DNA from: a virus
Direction: 5' to 3' (one strand)
IMG/VR virus record: IMGVR_UViG_3300046028_004204
Span: 1-61,726 of that record
DNA: 61,726 bases
A program made the translations under genes and the position numbers. Positions 18,341 to 26,558 of the stretch are shown here, in pieces (position 1 is the first letter of the stretch; each line of letters begins with the position of its first letter). The notes under the pieces are model-generated. The model ran no database searches. It worked only from the letters and a program-made list of their open reading frames with translations, and was not told the origin of the DNA.

Positions 18341-19007
18341 AATAATTTATATATTTTGGACTGAGGCGAATGAGCTTACACCTCGTAGAAAAAATAATCT
18401 ACAGATTATAAAAGATCGATGTGGTGTGGAATTAAAGTTTTTAAATCATGATGATATTCCTAAGTACGAACTTGCAGATCATAAATTTCACGAAACTTAT
18501 CAATATCTTTCAGCCACTGCTAAATCAGACTATCTTAGAAGTTATTTTATGAATTTTTATGGTGGTGCCTACTGCGATATAAAAAGGGCCGAATGGGATT
18601 GGAATCCTTACTTTGATCAACTAGACCAGTCTGAGAATTGGATAATAGGATATCCGCTGCCGCAAGGAAATTTTATAACAGATCCTCAAGATCTAGATCG
18701 TGATGTAATGTCACAACATTGGAATCAGCTAATCGGTGCAGGAGCAATGATTTGTAAATCAAGAACTCCGTTAACTGAACATTGGTTTAAATCTATGACT
18801 GACATTTTAGATAGAAAGCACGAGCAATTAAAAAATAATCCAGCAGCACATGTAAGAGACAGATTAAATTGGAAAGGGACCACCTCAAATTATCCGTTAA
18901 GATGGGCTGAGATTGGTCCAGAAACATTTATTAAAAGTTGTTATCTGCATAAACAATATATCAGTCAACAGTTACCGAGTCCTGTATTAAATGAGAAATA
19001 TAGATAA
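18333..19007 (+). CDS. GT32-like DXD-type glycosyltransferase
   Basis: 224 residues. IYIFWTEANELTP start and TAKSDYLRSYFMNFYGGAYCDI core match the sugar-binding DXD region of capsule/Och1-type transferases (usually R-x6-GG-x-Y-x-D-x-D). Here the second acidic residue is lysine (YCDIK), an unusual substitution that may weaken metal binding. Adjacent genes abut or overlap by one to eight bases. Confidence 0.72.
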   Translation: MNKIIYIFWTEANELTPRRKNNLQIIKDRCGVELKFLNHDDIPKYELADHKFHETYQYLSATAKSDYLRSYFMNFYGGAYCDIKRAEWDWNPYFDQLDQSENWIIGYPLPQGNFITDPQDLDRDVMSQHWNQLIGAGAMICKSRTPLTEHWFKSMTDILDRKHEQLKNNPAAHVRDRLNWKGTTSNYPLRWAEIGPETFIKSCYLHKQYISQQLPSPVLNEKYR

Positions 19008-19648
19008 TGAAAAATATAATAGTACAGATTTACATCAGTTTAGATAAATCTTCAGATACTGCTCCTATTCTTCCAGCCTTCGATGAATTAAGCAAAGTAT
19101 CAATTAGTCTTGCAAAAAAATATTGTAACAAGATAGGAGCAGAGCATGTATTAATAACCGAACCGTTTATTAATTTCATCCATCCTACTTATGAACGATT
19201 TAGATTGTTTGAAGATCCGTATTGGACTGACAACTATGACAATGTTTTATATATTGATTCTGATGTGTTTATATTCAACGATGCTCCAAATATATTTGAG
19301 TGCTATCCAGATACTACAACATTTAAAGTTTGTCGACACTATCAAGAATTTTTACGGGGTGGGCCACCACAAGGGTTTAATGCAGGAGTCTTTATGTTAA
19401 ATAAAATCTCAAGAGACATAATGCTACCCCATCTAAACTACAGAGTTTCCCCGCCATTCAGTTCACACGATAATACAGCATTAGTTAATTGTGTCAACGA
19501 CTCGGGAGTAGATGTCACCGTTATGGATGCAAGATTTAATGCAAAAAATGCCACTGATTGTTATTTCAGTCATACTTGGGGATCAGGCAAAAGAAAAAAA
19601 CCAAATATGGAATGTATACTCAAAGCTAAAGAACAGGTAAATTTATGA
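19007..19648 (+). CDS. GT8-like glycosyltransferase
   Basis: 213 residues. LYIDSDVFIF supplies the DxD motif near residue 82, and GFNAGVFMLNK is the nucleotide-sugar contact block typical of GT8/glycogenin-like enzymes; a final HTWGSGK contributes a metal-ligand-like histidine. Coupled upstream (shared A of stop and start) and downstream (ATGA). Confidence 0.8.
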   Translation: MKNIIVQIYISLDKSSDTAPILPAFDELSKVSISLAKKYCNKIGAEHVLITEPFINFIHPTYERFRLFEDPYWTDNYDNVLYIDSDVFIFNDAPNIFECYPDTTTFKVCRHYQEFLRGGPPQGFNAGVFMLNKISRDIMLPHLNYRVSPPFSSHDNTALVNCVNDSGVDVTVMDARFNAKNATDCYFSHTWGSGKRKKPNMECILKAKEQVNL

Positions 19649-20178
19649 TAATTGAAGAAATTTTTAACAGTTTTAAAAACAAAACTAGAGAGGGTGTGAA
19701 GTGGAAAATGGTAGGTGATATGTATCGTAGAATGGATTACATACAACAAACATTTCAAGGTGTAGAAACTATTACAGAATTTGGGCCATTCCAGGGATGT
19801 TCAACATCTGCCTGGCTTATGTTAAAACCAAAAAAATTCGTAACAGTTGATCAAGGCCCAACATTAGACAAAGAGTTGTTTCGAAGAGCAGCAGAAGAAG
19901 CTGGCGTCGAATTTCAATTTGTGTTAGGTAATGATTTAGAAATAGAAATAGAACCTTGCGAGTTATTGTTTATAGACACCATGCATACTGAAGAACACAC
20001 TTATAATGAACTAAGATTACATGCAGACAAAGTTTCAAAATATTTGGTATTTCATGATGTGGCAGAACCTAGATTTGGAACTTATGCAGGTATAAGAAAA
20101 TGGTGGACAAATAATCCTCAGTGGCGTATAAAATATCATGACAATGATGACTGCGGATTTTTAGTTTTAGAAAAATGA
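19645..20178 (+). CDS. SAM methyltransferase, Methyltransf_24/CmcI-like
   Basis: 177 residues. TEFGPFQGCSTSAWLML is motif I, FVTVDQGP motif II, and LLFIDTMHTEEHTYNELRLHADKVSKYLVFHDV the characteristic metal-site region of CmcI/TylF-like O-methyltransferases. Likely methylates a sugar hydroxyl. Overlaps the epimerase gene by ATGA. Confidence 0.8.
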   Translation: MIIEEIFNSFKNKTREGVKWKMVGDMYRRMDYIQQTFQGVETITEFGPFQGCSTSAWLMLKPKKFVTVDQGPTLDKELFRRAAEEAGVEFQFVLGNDLEIEIEPCELLFIDTMHTEEHTYNELRLHADKVSKYLVFHDVAEPRFGTYAGIRKWWTNNPQWRIKYHDNDDCGFLVLEK

Positions 20179-21008
20179 AAATTTTAATAACAGGTAATGC
20201 CGGATACGTCGGTTCACATCTGACTCAATTACTGAGTAAAAGAACTGATTTAGAACTTTACGGCCTAGATAGGAATAAGCCACAGTTGCCTGTTAAAGAG
20301 CAGTCTTGGAACAATATAACAATGCCTGGATATTTTCTATGGACAAAAGATTTTGAATTTGATTGTGTAATTCATTTGGCAGCTGAAGTGGCTGTAGGTC
20401 GCAGTGTAATAAACCCCATAGTGTATTATCAAACAAACACCTTAGGCACATTACGAGTCCTCCAAGATTTAAAATGTAAACGATTTATACATGCCAGTAC
20501 GGGTTCGGCAGGACCAATGAACAATCCCTACGGTATTAGCAAACGAGCCTCTGAAGAAATTGTAGACCAATATTGCAAAGAACGAAGTATACCGTTTACT
20601 ACTTTTAGATTTTATAATGTAACAGGATCCGATGGTATAAAGCCTACCAATCCAGATGGACTTATGTGGAATTTAATGAATGCACAAAAGACTGGGGTGT
20701 TTAACTTGTTCGGCGACGATTACAATACTCTAGACGGATCTGCTGTGCGCGACTATACTCATGTTAATGAAATTTGTCATGCTCTAGAACAAGCAATTGA
20801 TCGTTCAACAAATCAAATAGAAAATCTAGGTCACGGAGTTGGAACATCAGTTAAACAAATGATCGACCTATATAAGAAAGTTAATAACTGTGAATTTGAA
20901 GTTCAAGTATGCCCAAGAAGAGCAGGCGATCTTGAGCGAAGTGTACTTGACAACCCTTCTACTTTTATGCAACAATTGTATACAATGGAAGATTTATTAA
21001 AGGTTTAA
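20175..21008 (+). CDS. NAD-dependent epimerase/dehydratase (extended SDR), possible ColC-like enzyme
   Basis: 277 residues. GNAGYVGSHLTQLL binds NAD(P), CVIHLAAEVAVG follows, STGSAGPMNNPYGISKRASEE holds the Y-x3-K pair, and YTHVNEICHAL the C-terminal domain. The family includes UDP-glucose 4-epimerases and GDP-L-colitose/fucose synthases. With gmd and colD in the same cassette, it is a candidate for the final epimerase/reductase step, though the sequence alone does not prove it. Confidence 0.82.
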   Translation: MKILITGNAGYVGSHLTQLLSKRTDLELYGLDRNKPQLPVKEQSWNNITMPGYFLWTKDFEFDCVIHLAAEVAVGRSVINPIVYYQTNTLGTLRVLQDLKCKRFIHASTGSAGPMNNPYGISKRASEEIVDQYCKERSIPFTTFRFYNVTGSDGIKPTNPDGLMWNLMNAQKTGVFNLFGDDYNTLDGSAVRDYTHVNEICHALEQAIDRSTNQIENLGHGVGTSVKQMIDLYKKVNNCEFEVQVCPRRAGDLERSVLDNPSTFMQQLYTMEDLLKV

Positions 21009-21009
21009 C

Positions 21010-21561
21010 ATGTCTTATTCTGATTCATATAAAGAAACACTTAAAGAACTTCACAAAAGCAAAGCATTTGGTAATAAATCTAGTATTCCTCAAGAAGTAG
21101 TTGAATGTATAGAAAAATATCAAGTAACCTCTATTTTAGATTTTGGTTGCGGTAAGGGTAATTTTTTGACCGCTCTTAAAGAGCAGTATCCGGATATGGA
21201 GATATTTGGATTTGATCCTGGAAATGAAATGTTCTCTGTATTGCCAGATAAGGTTGATATGATTTACTCATCTGATGTGTTAGAACATATAGAACCAGAT
21301 CATTTAATAGATACATTAGTAGATCTAAAGAATAGATGTTCAAAAGTTATGTATCATTTAATTGCCTGTCACCCTGCCAAACGGGGGATGAGTGACGGGA
21401 GGAACGCACATTTGATAATAGAAAATCCGGACTGGTGGCGATCAAAATTACAAAGTATAAATTATCAAATACTAAGTGAAAAAATTACACAATATCAAGC
21501 AGCACCTAAAAAAGGTCCAACTATTGATGTAATAAAATATATTATAACTGTAGAGATTTAA
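21010..21561 (+). CDS. class I SAM methyltransferase
   Basis: 183 residues. SILDFGCGKGNFLTAL is a canonical motif I; FGFDPGNEMF motif II; DMIYSSDVLEHIEPDHLIDTL motif IV. Last gene of the glycan cassette; the gap to the next gene is one base. Probable small-molecule or sugar methyltransferase. Confidence 0.82.
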   Translation: MSYSDSYKETLKELHKSKAFGNKSSIPQEVVECIEKYQVTSILDFGCGKGNFLTALKEQYPDMEIFGFDPGNEMFSVLPDKVDMIYSSDVLEHIEPDHLIDTLVDLKNRCSKVMYHLIACHPAKRGMSDGRNAHLIIENPDWWRSKLQSINYQILSEKITQYQAAPKKGPTIDVIKYIITVEI

Positions 21562-21562
21562 T

Positions 21563-21811
21563 ATGGGTGCCTTAACACCAGGTGCAAAATATATCTACGA
21601 AAAAGCCGACGGCATAACCTATGCTAGAGAGTTTGGTGCTCTACACAATGAACGATTCGAAATTGGTAGAGATTACGAACGATTCTTAAAAGATGAACTT
21701 CAACTTTGGGAAGATATAGTTCGAGAGGGTCGGACAAATAAGGCCTTGCAAGATGCCCTCGATCGTGCTAAAATAGTGTATCATCTAAGCAAAGACCATG
21801 GCAAAAAATAA
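21563..21811 (+). CDS. small conserved phage protein
   Basis: 82 residues, predicted helical (FLKDELQLWEDIVREGRTNKALQDALDRAK). No domain recognised. Overlaps the following clamp-loader-like gene by 14 bp and marks the return from glycan to replication genes. Confidence 0.6.
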   Translation: MGALTPGAKYIYEKADGITYAREFGALHNERFEIGRDYERFLKDELQLWEDIVREGRTNKALQDALDRAKIVYHLSKDHGKK

Positions 21812-22277
21812 ACACGTAGATCTTTTTAAAGACATGATTCCCGCAGTGGATATGGGAATTAAAGAATTATGGGATGCAGTTACAGACGAAGGCCGCAAAG
21901 AAATCAAAGGCGACTTTTGGAATCTTACCCGCTATATTAGTAACGTTAAAAGTTCCAATAGAGAACTTCAAGAGCACTTTATTCTAACAGTCAACGAATA
22001 CTACAACAAGAATTGGAATGACATCCAACAACATCCTAAACTGGTTTGGCAGACACTTTGTCTATGCAGTCACGAAAGTAAGAAAACACAATTTCACGAA
22101 TGGATTCCCCTAAAGAAAGAAGCAAACAAAAAAGAAAAGTTCCTAGCAGAATTATTTCCAAATATGAAGTTTAGTGACATTGAGACACTTGCAATAATAA
22201 CCACAGACAAAGAGATTAAAGAATATGCTAAGGGCCTTGGTTGGGACAAAAAGCAAATTGCAGACATTAAATTATAA
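21798..22277 (+). CDS. probable clamp-loader small subunit, gp62-like
   Basis: 159 residues, predicted helical. The order FWNLTRYISN (fixed-position aromatic/NR-like block), a central W-rich helix pair, and a C-terminal IKEYAKGLGWDKKQIADI resembles the small, poorly conserved gp62 subunits of marine T4-like phages, which with gp44 load the gp45 clamp. gp44 and gp45 are not in this window, so this remains a pattern-based assignment. Confidence 0.45.
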   Translation: MAKNKHVDLFKDMIPAVDMGIKELWDAVTDEGRKEIKGDFWNLTRYISNVKSSNRELQEHFILTVNEYYNKNWNDIQQHPKLVWQTLCLCSHESKKTQFHEWIPLKKEANKKEKFLAELFPNMKFSDIETLAIITTDKEIKEYAKGLGWDKKQIADIKL

Positions 22278-22944
22278 GTGCGAACATTGCGGTAAACTGT
22301 TTGCTAAAGAAAAGACTTTAGTGGTACATATCTGCGAACAAAAGCGCAGACATATGAGCAAAGACGAACGACATGTTAAACTGGGTCTAATGACCTATCA
22401 GCGTTTCTATGAATTAACACAGAAGGCCAAACAGCCTAAAACATTTGATGAGTTTGCATCCAGTCCATACTACACTGCCTTTATAAAGTTTGGCAGTTTT
22501 ATGTCAAATACAAATCCTATCTATCCAGAACGATTTGTAGACTATGTGGTTAAAAGCGGTATTAAATTAGACCACTGGTGTCGAGACGAGCTCTACGATT
22601 CATACATCAGTGAGCTTATAAAAATTGAACCAGCAGATGGTGCAATACAACGCACTATACAAACCATGATGGACTGGGCAGATAAAAATTCTGCACCTTG
22701 GGAACACTACTTTGCCTTTGTAAATTTAAACAGAGCCACACACGATATTAAAGAAGGCTTGATCTCGCCTTGGATCTTGTTAAATAGCAAGTCAGGTAAA
22801 GACATGATTAGACGCATGAATCAAGAACAATTAGAAATAGTTGGACCTGTAGTAGACCCTGGGTTCTGGATGCGTAGATTCAAATCAACACCTGCCGATC
22901 ACGAGTTAGTTAAAGACGTCATCAAGGAGGCGAAGATTTTATGA
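22225..22944 (+). CDS. C2H2-like zinc-finger protein of T4-like phages
   Basis: Up to 239 residues. An N-terminal zinc finger reads YKCEHCGKLF-x7-VVHICEQKRRH (C-x2-C...H-x-C or H). The rest is helical with conserved SPYYTAFIKFGSF and KLDHW blocks. The start is uncertain: ATG 22225 gives a 53-bp overlap with the upstream gene, TTG 22258 a 20-bp overlap and a finger at the extreme N-terminus. Nucleic-acid binding is likely; role unknown. Confidence 0.65.
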   Translation: MLRALVGTKSKLQTLNYKCEHCGKLFAKEKTLVVHICEQKRRHMSKDERHVKLGLMTYQRFYELTQKAKQPKTFDEFASSPYYTAFIKFGSFMSNTNPIYPERFVDYVVKSGIKLDHWCRDELYDSYISELIKIEPADGAIQRTIQTMMDWADKNSAPWEHYFAFVNLNRATHDIKEGLISPWILLNSKSGKDMIRRMNQEQLEIVGPVVDPGFWMRRFKSTPADHELVKDVIKEAKIL

Positions 22945-23177
22945 TTTTTAAAAAACGACGAGAAGAAGTCGAAGAACCGATTGAAGAAGAGTTGGCCTAC
23001 AATGAAGAACATATCTCTAGAGATGACATTGATATAGAAGTAGTAATTGGGGAGGATACCCCCGATGTATATGTTAAATTTTCGGGTTTCGAAGATAGTG
23101 AAGATGCCGAAGAGTACGCACAGTTCTTAGCAGAAACACTACCATTACTTTTATTTGAAAGCACACGGTTACAATAA
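22941..23177 (+). CDS. small acidic phage protein
   Basis: 78 residues. Basic first ten residues (FKKRREEVEE), then very acidic, with a hydrophobic C-terminal ETLPLLLFESTRLQ that could be a clamp- or polymerase-docking tail like those of T4 late-transcription factors; this last point is speculation. ATGA overlap upstream, TAATG junction downstream. Confidence 0.6.
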   Translation: MIFKKRREEVEEPIEEELAYNEEHISRDDIDIEVVIGEDTPDVYVKFSGFEDSEDAEEYAQFLAETLPLLLFESTRLQ

Positions 23178-23755
23178 TGCCAGATATCGACATAGACTTT
23201 ATAGATCGCGAACAGGCGCTGAAACTGTTTAAACATACAGTTGCCAGTAGAAATGATAACGGCCGATTGGTCAAACATAATACAGGTGTGTACCTTCATG
23301 AGGTTCCGGTTGACGCTGTTACGAGTCTATGCAGTGTGCCTTATGAGCAGGCAGAAGAACAAGAGTTTTTTAAAATAGATTTTCTCAATGTTGGGTTATA
23401 CAACGGTGTTCGAAACGAAGAACATCTCTTACAACTTATGGAGACCGAGCCGCTATGGGATCTACTTTTACAAGACGAGTTCAACAATCTATTATTTCAC
23501 GTCAACGGACATGGTTCTATTCTAAGAGAAATGCAGCCGACCTCGATCGAACAGTTGGCAGCAGTACTAGCAATGATCCGCCCTGCCAAGAGACATCTAA
23601 TCGGCAAGGACTGGTCAGTAGTGATGAAAGAAGTCTGGACAAAACCAGAGACCAATGATTATTATTTCAAGAAGAGTCACGCCACTGCCTATGCCGTTGC
23701 CATTGTAGTGCAGATGAATTTAATTTGTGAATCGATAAGTTATGGATATTCGTGA
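23177..23755 (+). CDS. miniature DnaE-like protein (DNA polymerase III alpha active-site motifs)
   Basis: 192 residues against more than 1,000 for DnaE. It begins exactly at MPDIDIDF, equivalent to the palm MPDxDxDF with two catalytic aspartates. KIDFL at residues 66-70 matches the third-Asp KxDFLGL motif; SILREMQPTSIEQLAAVLAMIRP matches LRxLKPxxFEDIxAxxALYRPGP; and FKKSHATAYAVA matches FNKSHAxAYAxx. PHP, most of the fingers, and the clamp- and OB-domains are missing. Overlaps the methyltransferase gene by 14 bp. Function unknown. Confidence 0.75.
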   Translation: MPDIDIDFIDREQALKLFKHTVASRNDNGRLVKHNTGVYLHEVPVDAVTSLCSVPYEQAEEQEFFKIDFLNVGLYNGVRNEEHLLQLMETEPLWDLLLQDEFNNLLFHVNGHGSILREMQPTSIEQLAAVLAMIRPAKRHLIGKDWSVVMKEVWTKPETNDYYFKKSHATAYAVAIVVQMNLICESISYGYS

Positions 23756-24305
23756 TAGCTTTAGTGCTGCTCAGATGCAGAGCAAACAATGGCTCGTACA
23801 AAGATTAGAAAATGTTCTACTAGAAGAGCGCCCAATTGAGGACGGATATCGCATCTGGATATTGGCAGGATGGCACGGTCTAACTAATCTGTTACTACGA
23901 ACACGTAATCAAATTCCTGTATTAGAAGTTAGAAGTTTTGACATTGATCCTAGTTGTGAAGCCATTGCTGATGCAGTGAATAATCTGTGGGTATGGAAGG
24001 CTTGGGAGTTTAAAGCACACACTGCCGACATTAATCAACTAGAATACGACCCACAACCCGATGTTGTTATTAACTCTAGTGTTGAGCACATGACTAGTAA
24101 TCTTTGGTGGACGAATATCCCCAAAGGTACAATTGTTTGCTTACAAGTCAGTGATATGGAAGATGAAGATCATGTCAACAAGTTTAGCACTGCGCATGAT
24201 CTGTTTAAAGCATATCCTGTCGAAGAGCTGATCTACGAAGGTGTTAAACGATTTGAATTTAACGACAAGGCCTTTTATAGGTCTATGATTATTGGCATTA
24301 AGTAA
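23742..24305 (+). CDS. SAM methyltransferase-like protein
   Basis: 187 residues. Class I-like layout with a degenerate glycine loop (WILAGWHGLTNLLL), SFDIDPSCEAIADAVN (motif II acidic residue) and PDVVINSSVEHM (motif IV). The pattern is conserved enough to expect SAM binding, but the substrate is unknown. Coupled to the mini-DnaE gene. Confidence 0.65.
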   Translation: MDIRDSFSAAQMQSKQWLVQRLENVLLEERPIEDGYRIWILAGWHGLTNLLLRTRNQIPVLEVRSFDIDPSCEAIADAVNNLWVWKAWEFKAHTADINQLEYDPQPDVVINSSVEHMTSNLWWTNIPKGTIVCLQVSDMEDEDHVNKFSTAHDLFKAYPVEELIYEGVKRFEFNDKAFYRSMIIGIK

Positions 24306-24669
24306 TTTTTCTAACCAACGTTATACTTCTACGCTTGATTCTCTTAACAATAATATCGTTTAGGCTGGTACACGGTCCTAGAAGTATCTTTGTGTCTTTT
24401 GTTGAAAAGTTTCTAATTGCATATCTAAAGCCGTAGATTTCTCTCAATAGAAAAATATTGATAGGAATTTGACGATTTGACTCCCACCACCAAATTTCTC
24501 CTAATTCTAAGAACTTGGCTTTTTCTCCGTCAGTTTTGATCAGAGTATAGTCATACATGCTAGTGACCTGAGCATCTTGATTGATCACAACACCCACATA
24601 TTCGTGGTTGACATGATTTACCACACTTATGAATGGAAAGTTTTCTTGTAAGTTTTCTGTTATTCTCAT
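24298..24669 (-). CDS. hypothetical minus-strand protein
   Basis: 123 residues from the ATG at 24669 (a TTG at 24684 is less likely). Tryptophan-rich centre (LGEIWWWESN) and basic C-terminus. Convergent with the methyltransferase gene (8-bp overlap) and divergent from the next gene. No domain recognised. Confidence 0.55.
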   Translation of the reverse strand: MRITENLQENFPFISVVNHVNHEYVGVVINQDAQVTSMYDYTLIKTDGEKAKFLELGEIWWWESNRQIPINIFLLREIYGFRYAIRNFSTKDTKILLGPCTSLNDIIVKRIKRRSITLVRKIT

Positions 24670-24670
24670 A

Positions 24671-24678
24671 GATAAATA
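24671..24678 (+). promoter_or_regulatory. late-type promoter GATAAATA
   Basis: Exact GATAAATA 20 bp before the virion-like gene at 24699, with AAAGGA (24683-24688) as ribosome-binding site right at the predicted transcript start. Spacing fits the T4 late promoter pattern. Confidence 0.65.
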
Positions 24679-24698
24679 CTGCAAAGGATCCGTTTAGT

Positions 24699-25520
24699 AT
24701 GCAATTAATTTCAGTTTATTTATATCCAAATAAAATAGATGTGTTTACTAATGCGTCAGCGGCCTGGCAAACAAAGAGGTATCGTAGAGTGTACAATCGC
24801 AACATAAAAATCTATCGCGGAGTAGATAATCGTATTGATTTACAGGTACGAAACTCTGATGAAAAAGCCGCTGACATTACAGGTTCAACGTTGGTATTTA
24901 ATTTGGTTGAACGAGAGACCCAGTCATTAGTGGCTAAAAAAGACTGTGTGACAGTTGCTGCCAGCACCGGCAAGTATTATGTCACTCTAACTGAAAGTGA
25001 ATTACTTGATATTGAAACAGGTTTCTATCAATACAGCGTCTACAACGAAACAAGGACACTCAACGGAGACGGAACGCACCTAGTCTCTAGCAGAACTCCG
25101 TTGTACATCGACAGTCAATATGACGCATTGGCCAACATCGAAGTACTAGACAGTGGAGAAGGTGAAGTATCTGCTAGCACCAAAGTTAGTGAATTCAGCT
25201 TGCACAAGAGCTTTGGTGAACCATTTGATGACTACTATATCAGCAGTATCATTGATGCAAGGCCACAGGTTACTACTCCACAGAGTCTACACACATTCCA
25301 ATTGTTCTGTACTAATTATACTGGTTCTGTAATCATCCAAGGTAGTATAAGTGAAGGCGGCAATCCAGGAGTTTGGGTTGATGTAGAAACATTGGTACTT
25401 ACTGCTGAAACACTAACCTATCAAAATATCACTGGCAAATACAATTGGTTTCGAGTAAAGCATACCCCCAATAAACTCATTACCAACAACGGAACCGTTG
25501 ACAAAGTATTATACAGATAG
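24699..25520 (+). CDS. virion structural protein, baseplate/fibre-like
   Basis: 273 residues, beta-rich. Residues ~35-120 (IYRGVDNRIDLQVRNSDEKAADITGSTLVFNLV) resemble the N-terminal beta domain of baseplate upper proteins (BppU-like). The C-terminal part is a jelly-roll-like strand series. Preceded by a GATAAATA late promoter, consistent with a structural role, although flanked by replication genes. Confidence 0.6.
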   Translation: MQLISVYLYPNKIDVFTNASAAWQTKRYRRVYNRNIKIYRGVDNRIDLQVRNSDEKAADITGSTLVFNLVERETQSLVAKKDCVTVAASTGKYYVTLTESELLDIETGFYQYSVYNETRTLNGDGTHLVSSRTPLYIDSQYDALANIEVLDSGEGEVSASTKVSEFSLHKSFGEPFDDYYISSIIDARPQVTTPQSLHTFQLFCTNYTGSVIIQGSISEGGNPGVWVDVETLVLTAETLTYQNITGKYNWFRVKHTPNKLITNNGTVDKVLYR

Positions 25521-25532
25521 TATACTAAGTCT

Positions 25533-26546
25533 ATGACTCTCGTCTTAGACAAATTTCGTTCATTACTACCAAAGACTAAGTCCAGCCCAAGCGGCTGGAT
25601 CAGTTTCAATGCGCCTTGTTGTCATCATAGAGGTCATGCTAGAGATACTCGAAAACGAGCAGGTGTTATGTTCAGTGAAGGGGTGATTTACAACTGCTTC
25701 AATTGCAAATACACTGCCAGTTGGCAACCTGGAAGAAACATCTCCGAAAAGTTTAAGAGCTTGTGTCGTTGGCTAGGTGCTAACGATGATCAAATTAAAG
25801 AATTAGTGTTTGAAGCACTTAAAACAGAATCAACAGACTACGAACCCGATCACTTCGTTGAAAAGGTCAAGTTCACGGAAAAAGAATTACCCGAAGGCGC
25901 AATGTCTATTAATGAGTGGGTTAATTCAGCATATCTTCCAGACATATCTGCAGACATCGGCCCAGTAATAGATTATATTTATAGTCGAGGATTTGATGCG
26001 TTGAGTGAACATTTCTATTGGAGTCCAGCACCCGGATACATAGATCGAGTTCTCCTGCCCTATTATTACGAAGGTAAAATTGTAGGCAGCACCGCAAGAA
26101 AAGTTCGAGAAGGCAAGCCTAAGTACTTGTCGGATCAGCATCCTTTCTTTGTGTTTAACGTAGACGAGCAAGATCCAAAAAACAAATATGTATTTGTAGT
26201 AGAAGGCCAGTTTGATGCCTATTCAATAGGTGGTGTTGGATTGTTAACCAACGAGATAGCACAGCAACAAGCTCACATCATCAACCAATTAGGCAAAGAA
26301 GTAATTGTAATACCAGATCAAGATAAGGCTGGTTTGATGCTGATCAAGCAGGCCATAGACTACGGATGGAGTGTAGCGTTCCCTACATGGGATAATAATG
26401 TAAAAGATGTTGCAGATGCTGTGCAAAAATATGGTCGATTGTTTGTAACAGTTGATGCCATTAAAACTGCCCAACAGGGCGAAATTAAAATCAGTGTAGC
26501 AAGGAACAACCTCGAAACACGCCTTGCATTACATGAAGAAAGATAA
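25533..26546 (+). CDS. DnaG-type primase, gp61-like
   Basis: 337 residues, like T4 gp61 (342). N-terminal zinc-binding module CCHHRGHARDT...YNCFNCKYTA; TOPRIM core with YVFVVEGQFDAYSI (catalytic Glu) and VIVIPDQDKAG (DxD). Synthesises RNA primers with the gp41 helicase encoded next. Starts at ATG 25533, 12 bp after the preceding stop. Confidence 0.9.
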   Translation: MTLVLDKFRSLLPKTKSSPSGWISFNAPCCHHRGHARDTRKRAGVMFSEGVIYNCFNCKYTASWQPGRNISEKFKSLCRWLGANDDQIKELVFEALKTESTDYEPDHFVEKVKFTEKELPEGAMSINEWVNSAYLPDISADIGPVIDYIYSRGFDALSEHFYWSPAPGYIDRVLLPYYYEGKIVGSTARKVREGKPKYLSDQHPFFVFNVDEQDPKNKYVFVVEGQFDAYSIGGVGLLTNEIAQQQAHIINQLGKEVIVIPDQDKAGLMLIKQAIDYGWSVAFPTWDNNVKDVADAVQKYGRLFVTVDAIKTAQQGEIKISVARNNLETRLALHEER

Positions 26547-26558
26547 TATAATATAACT

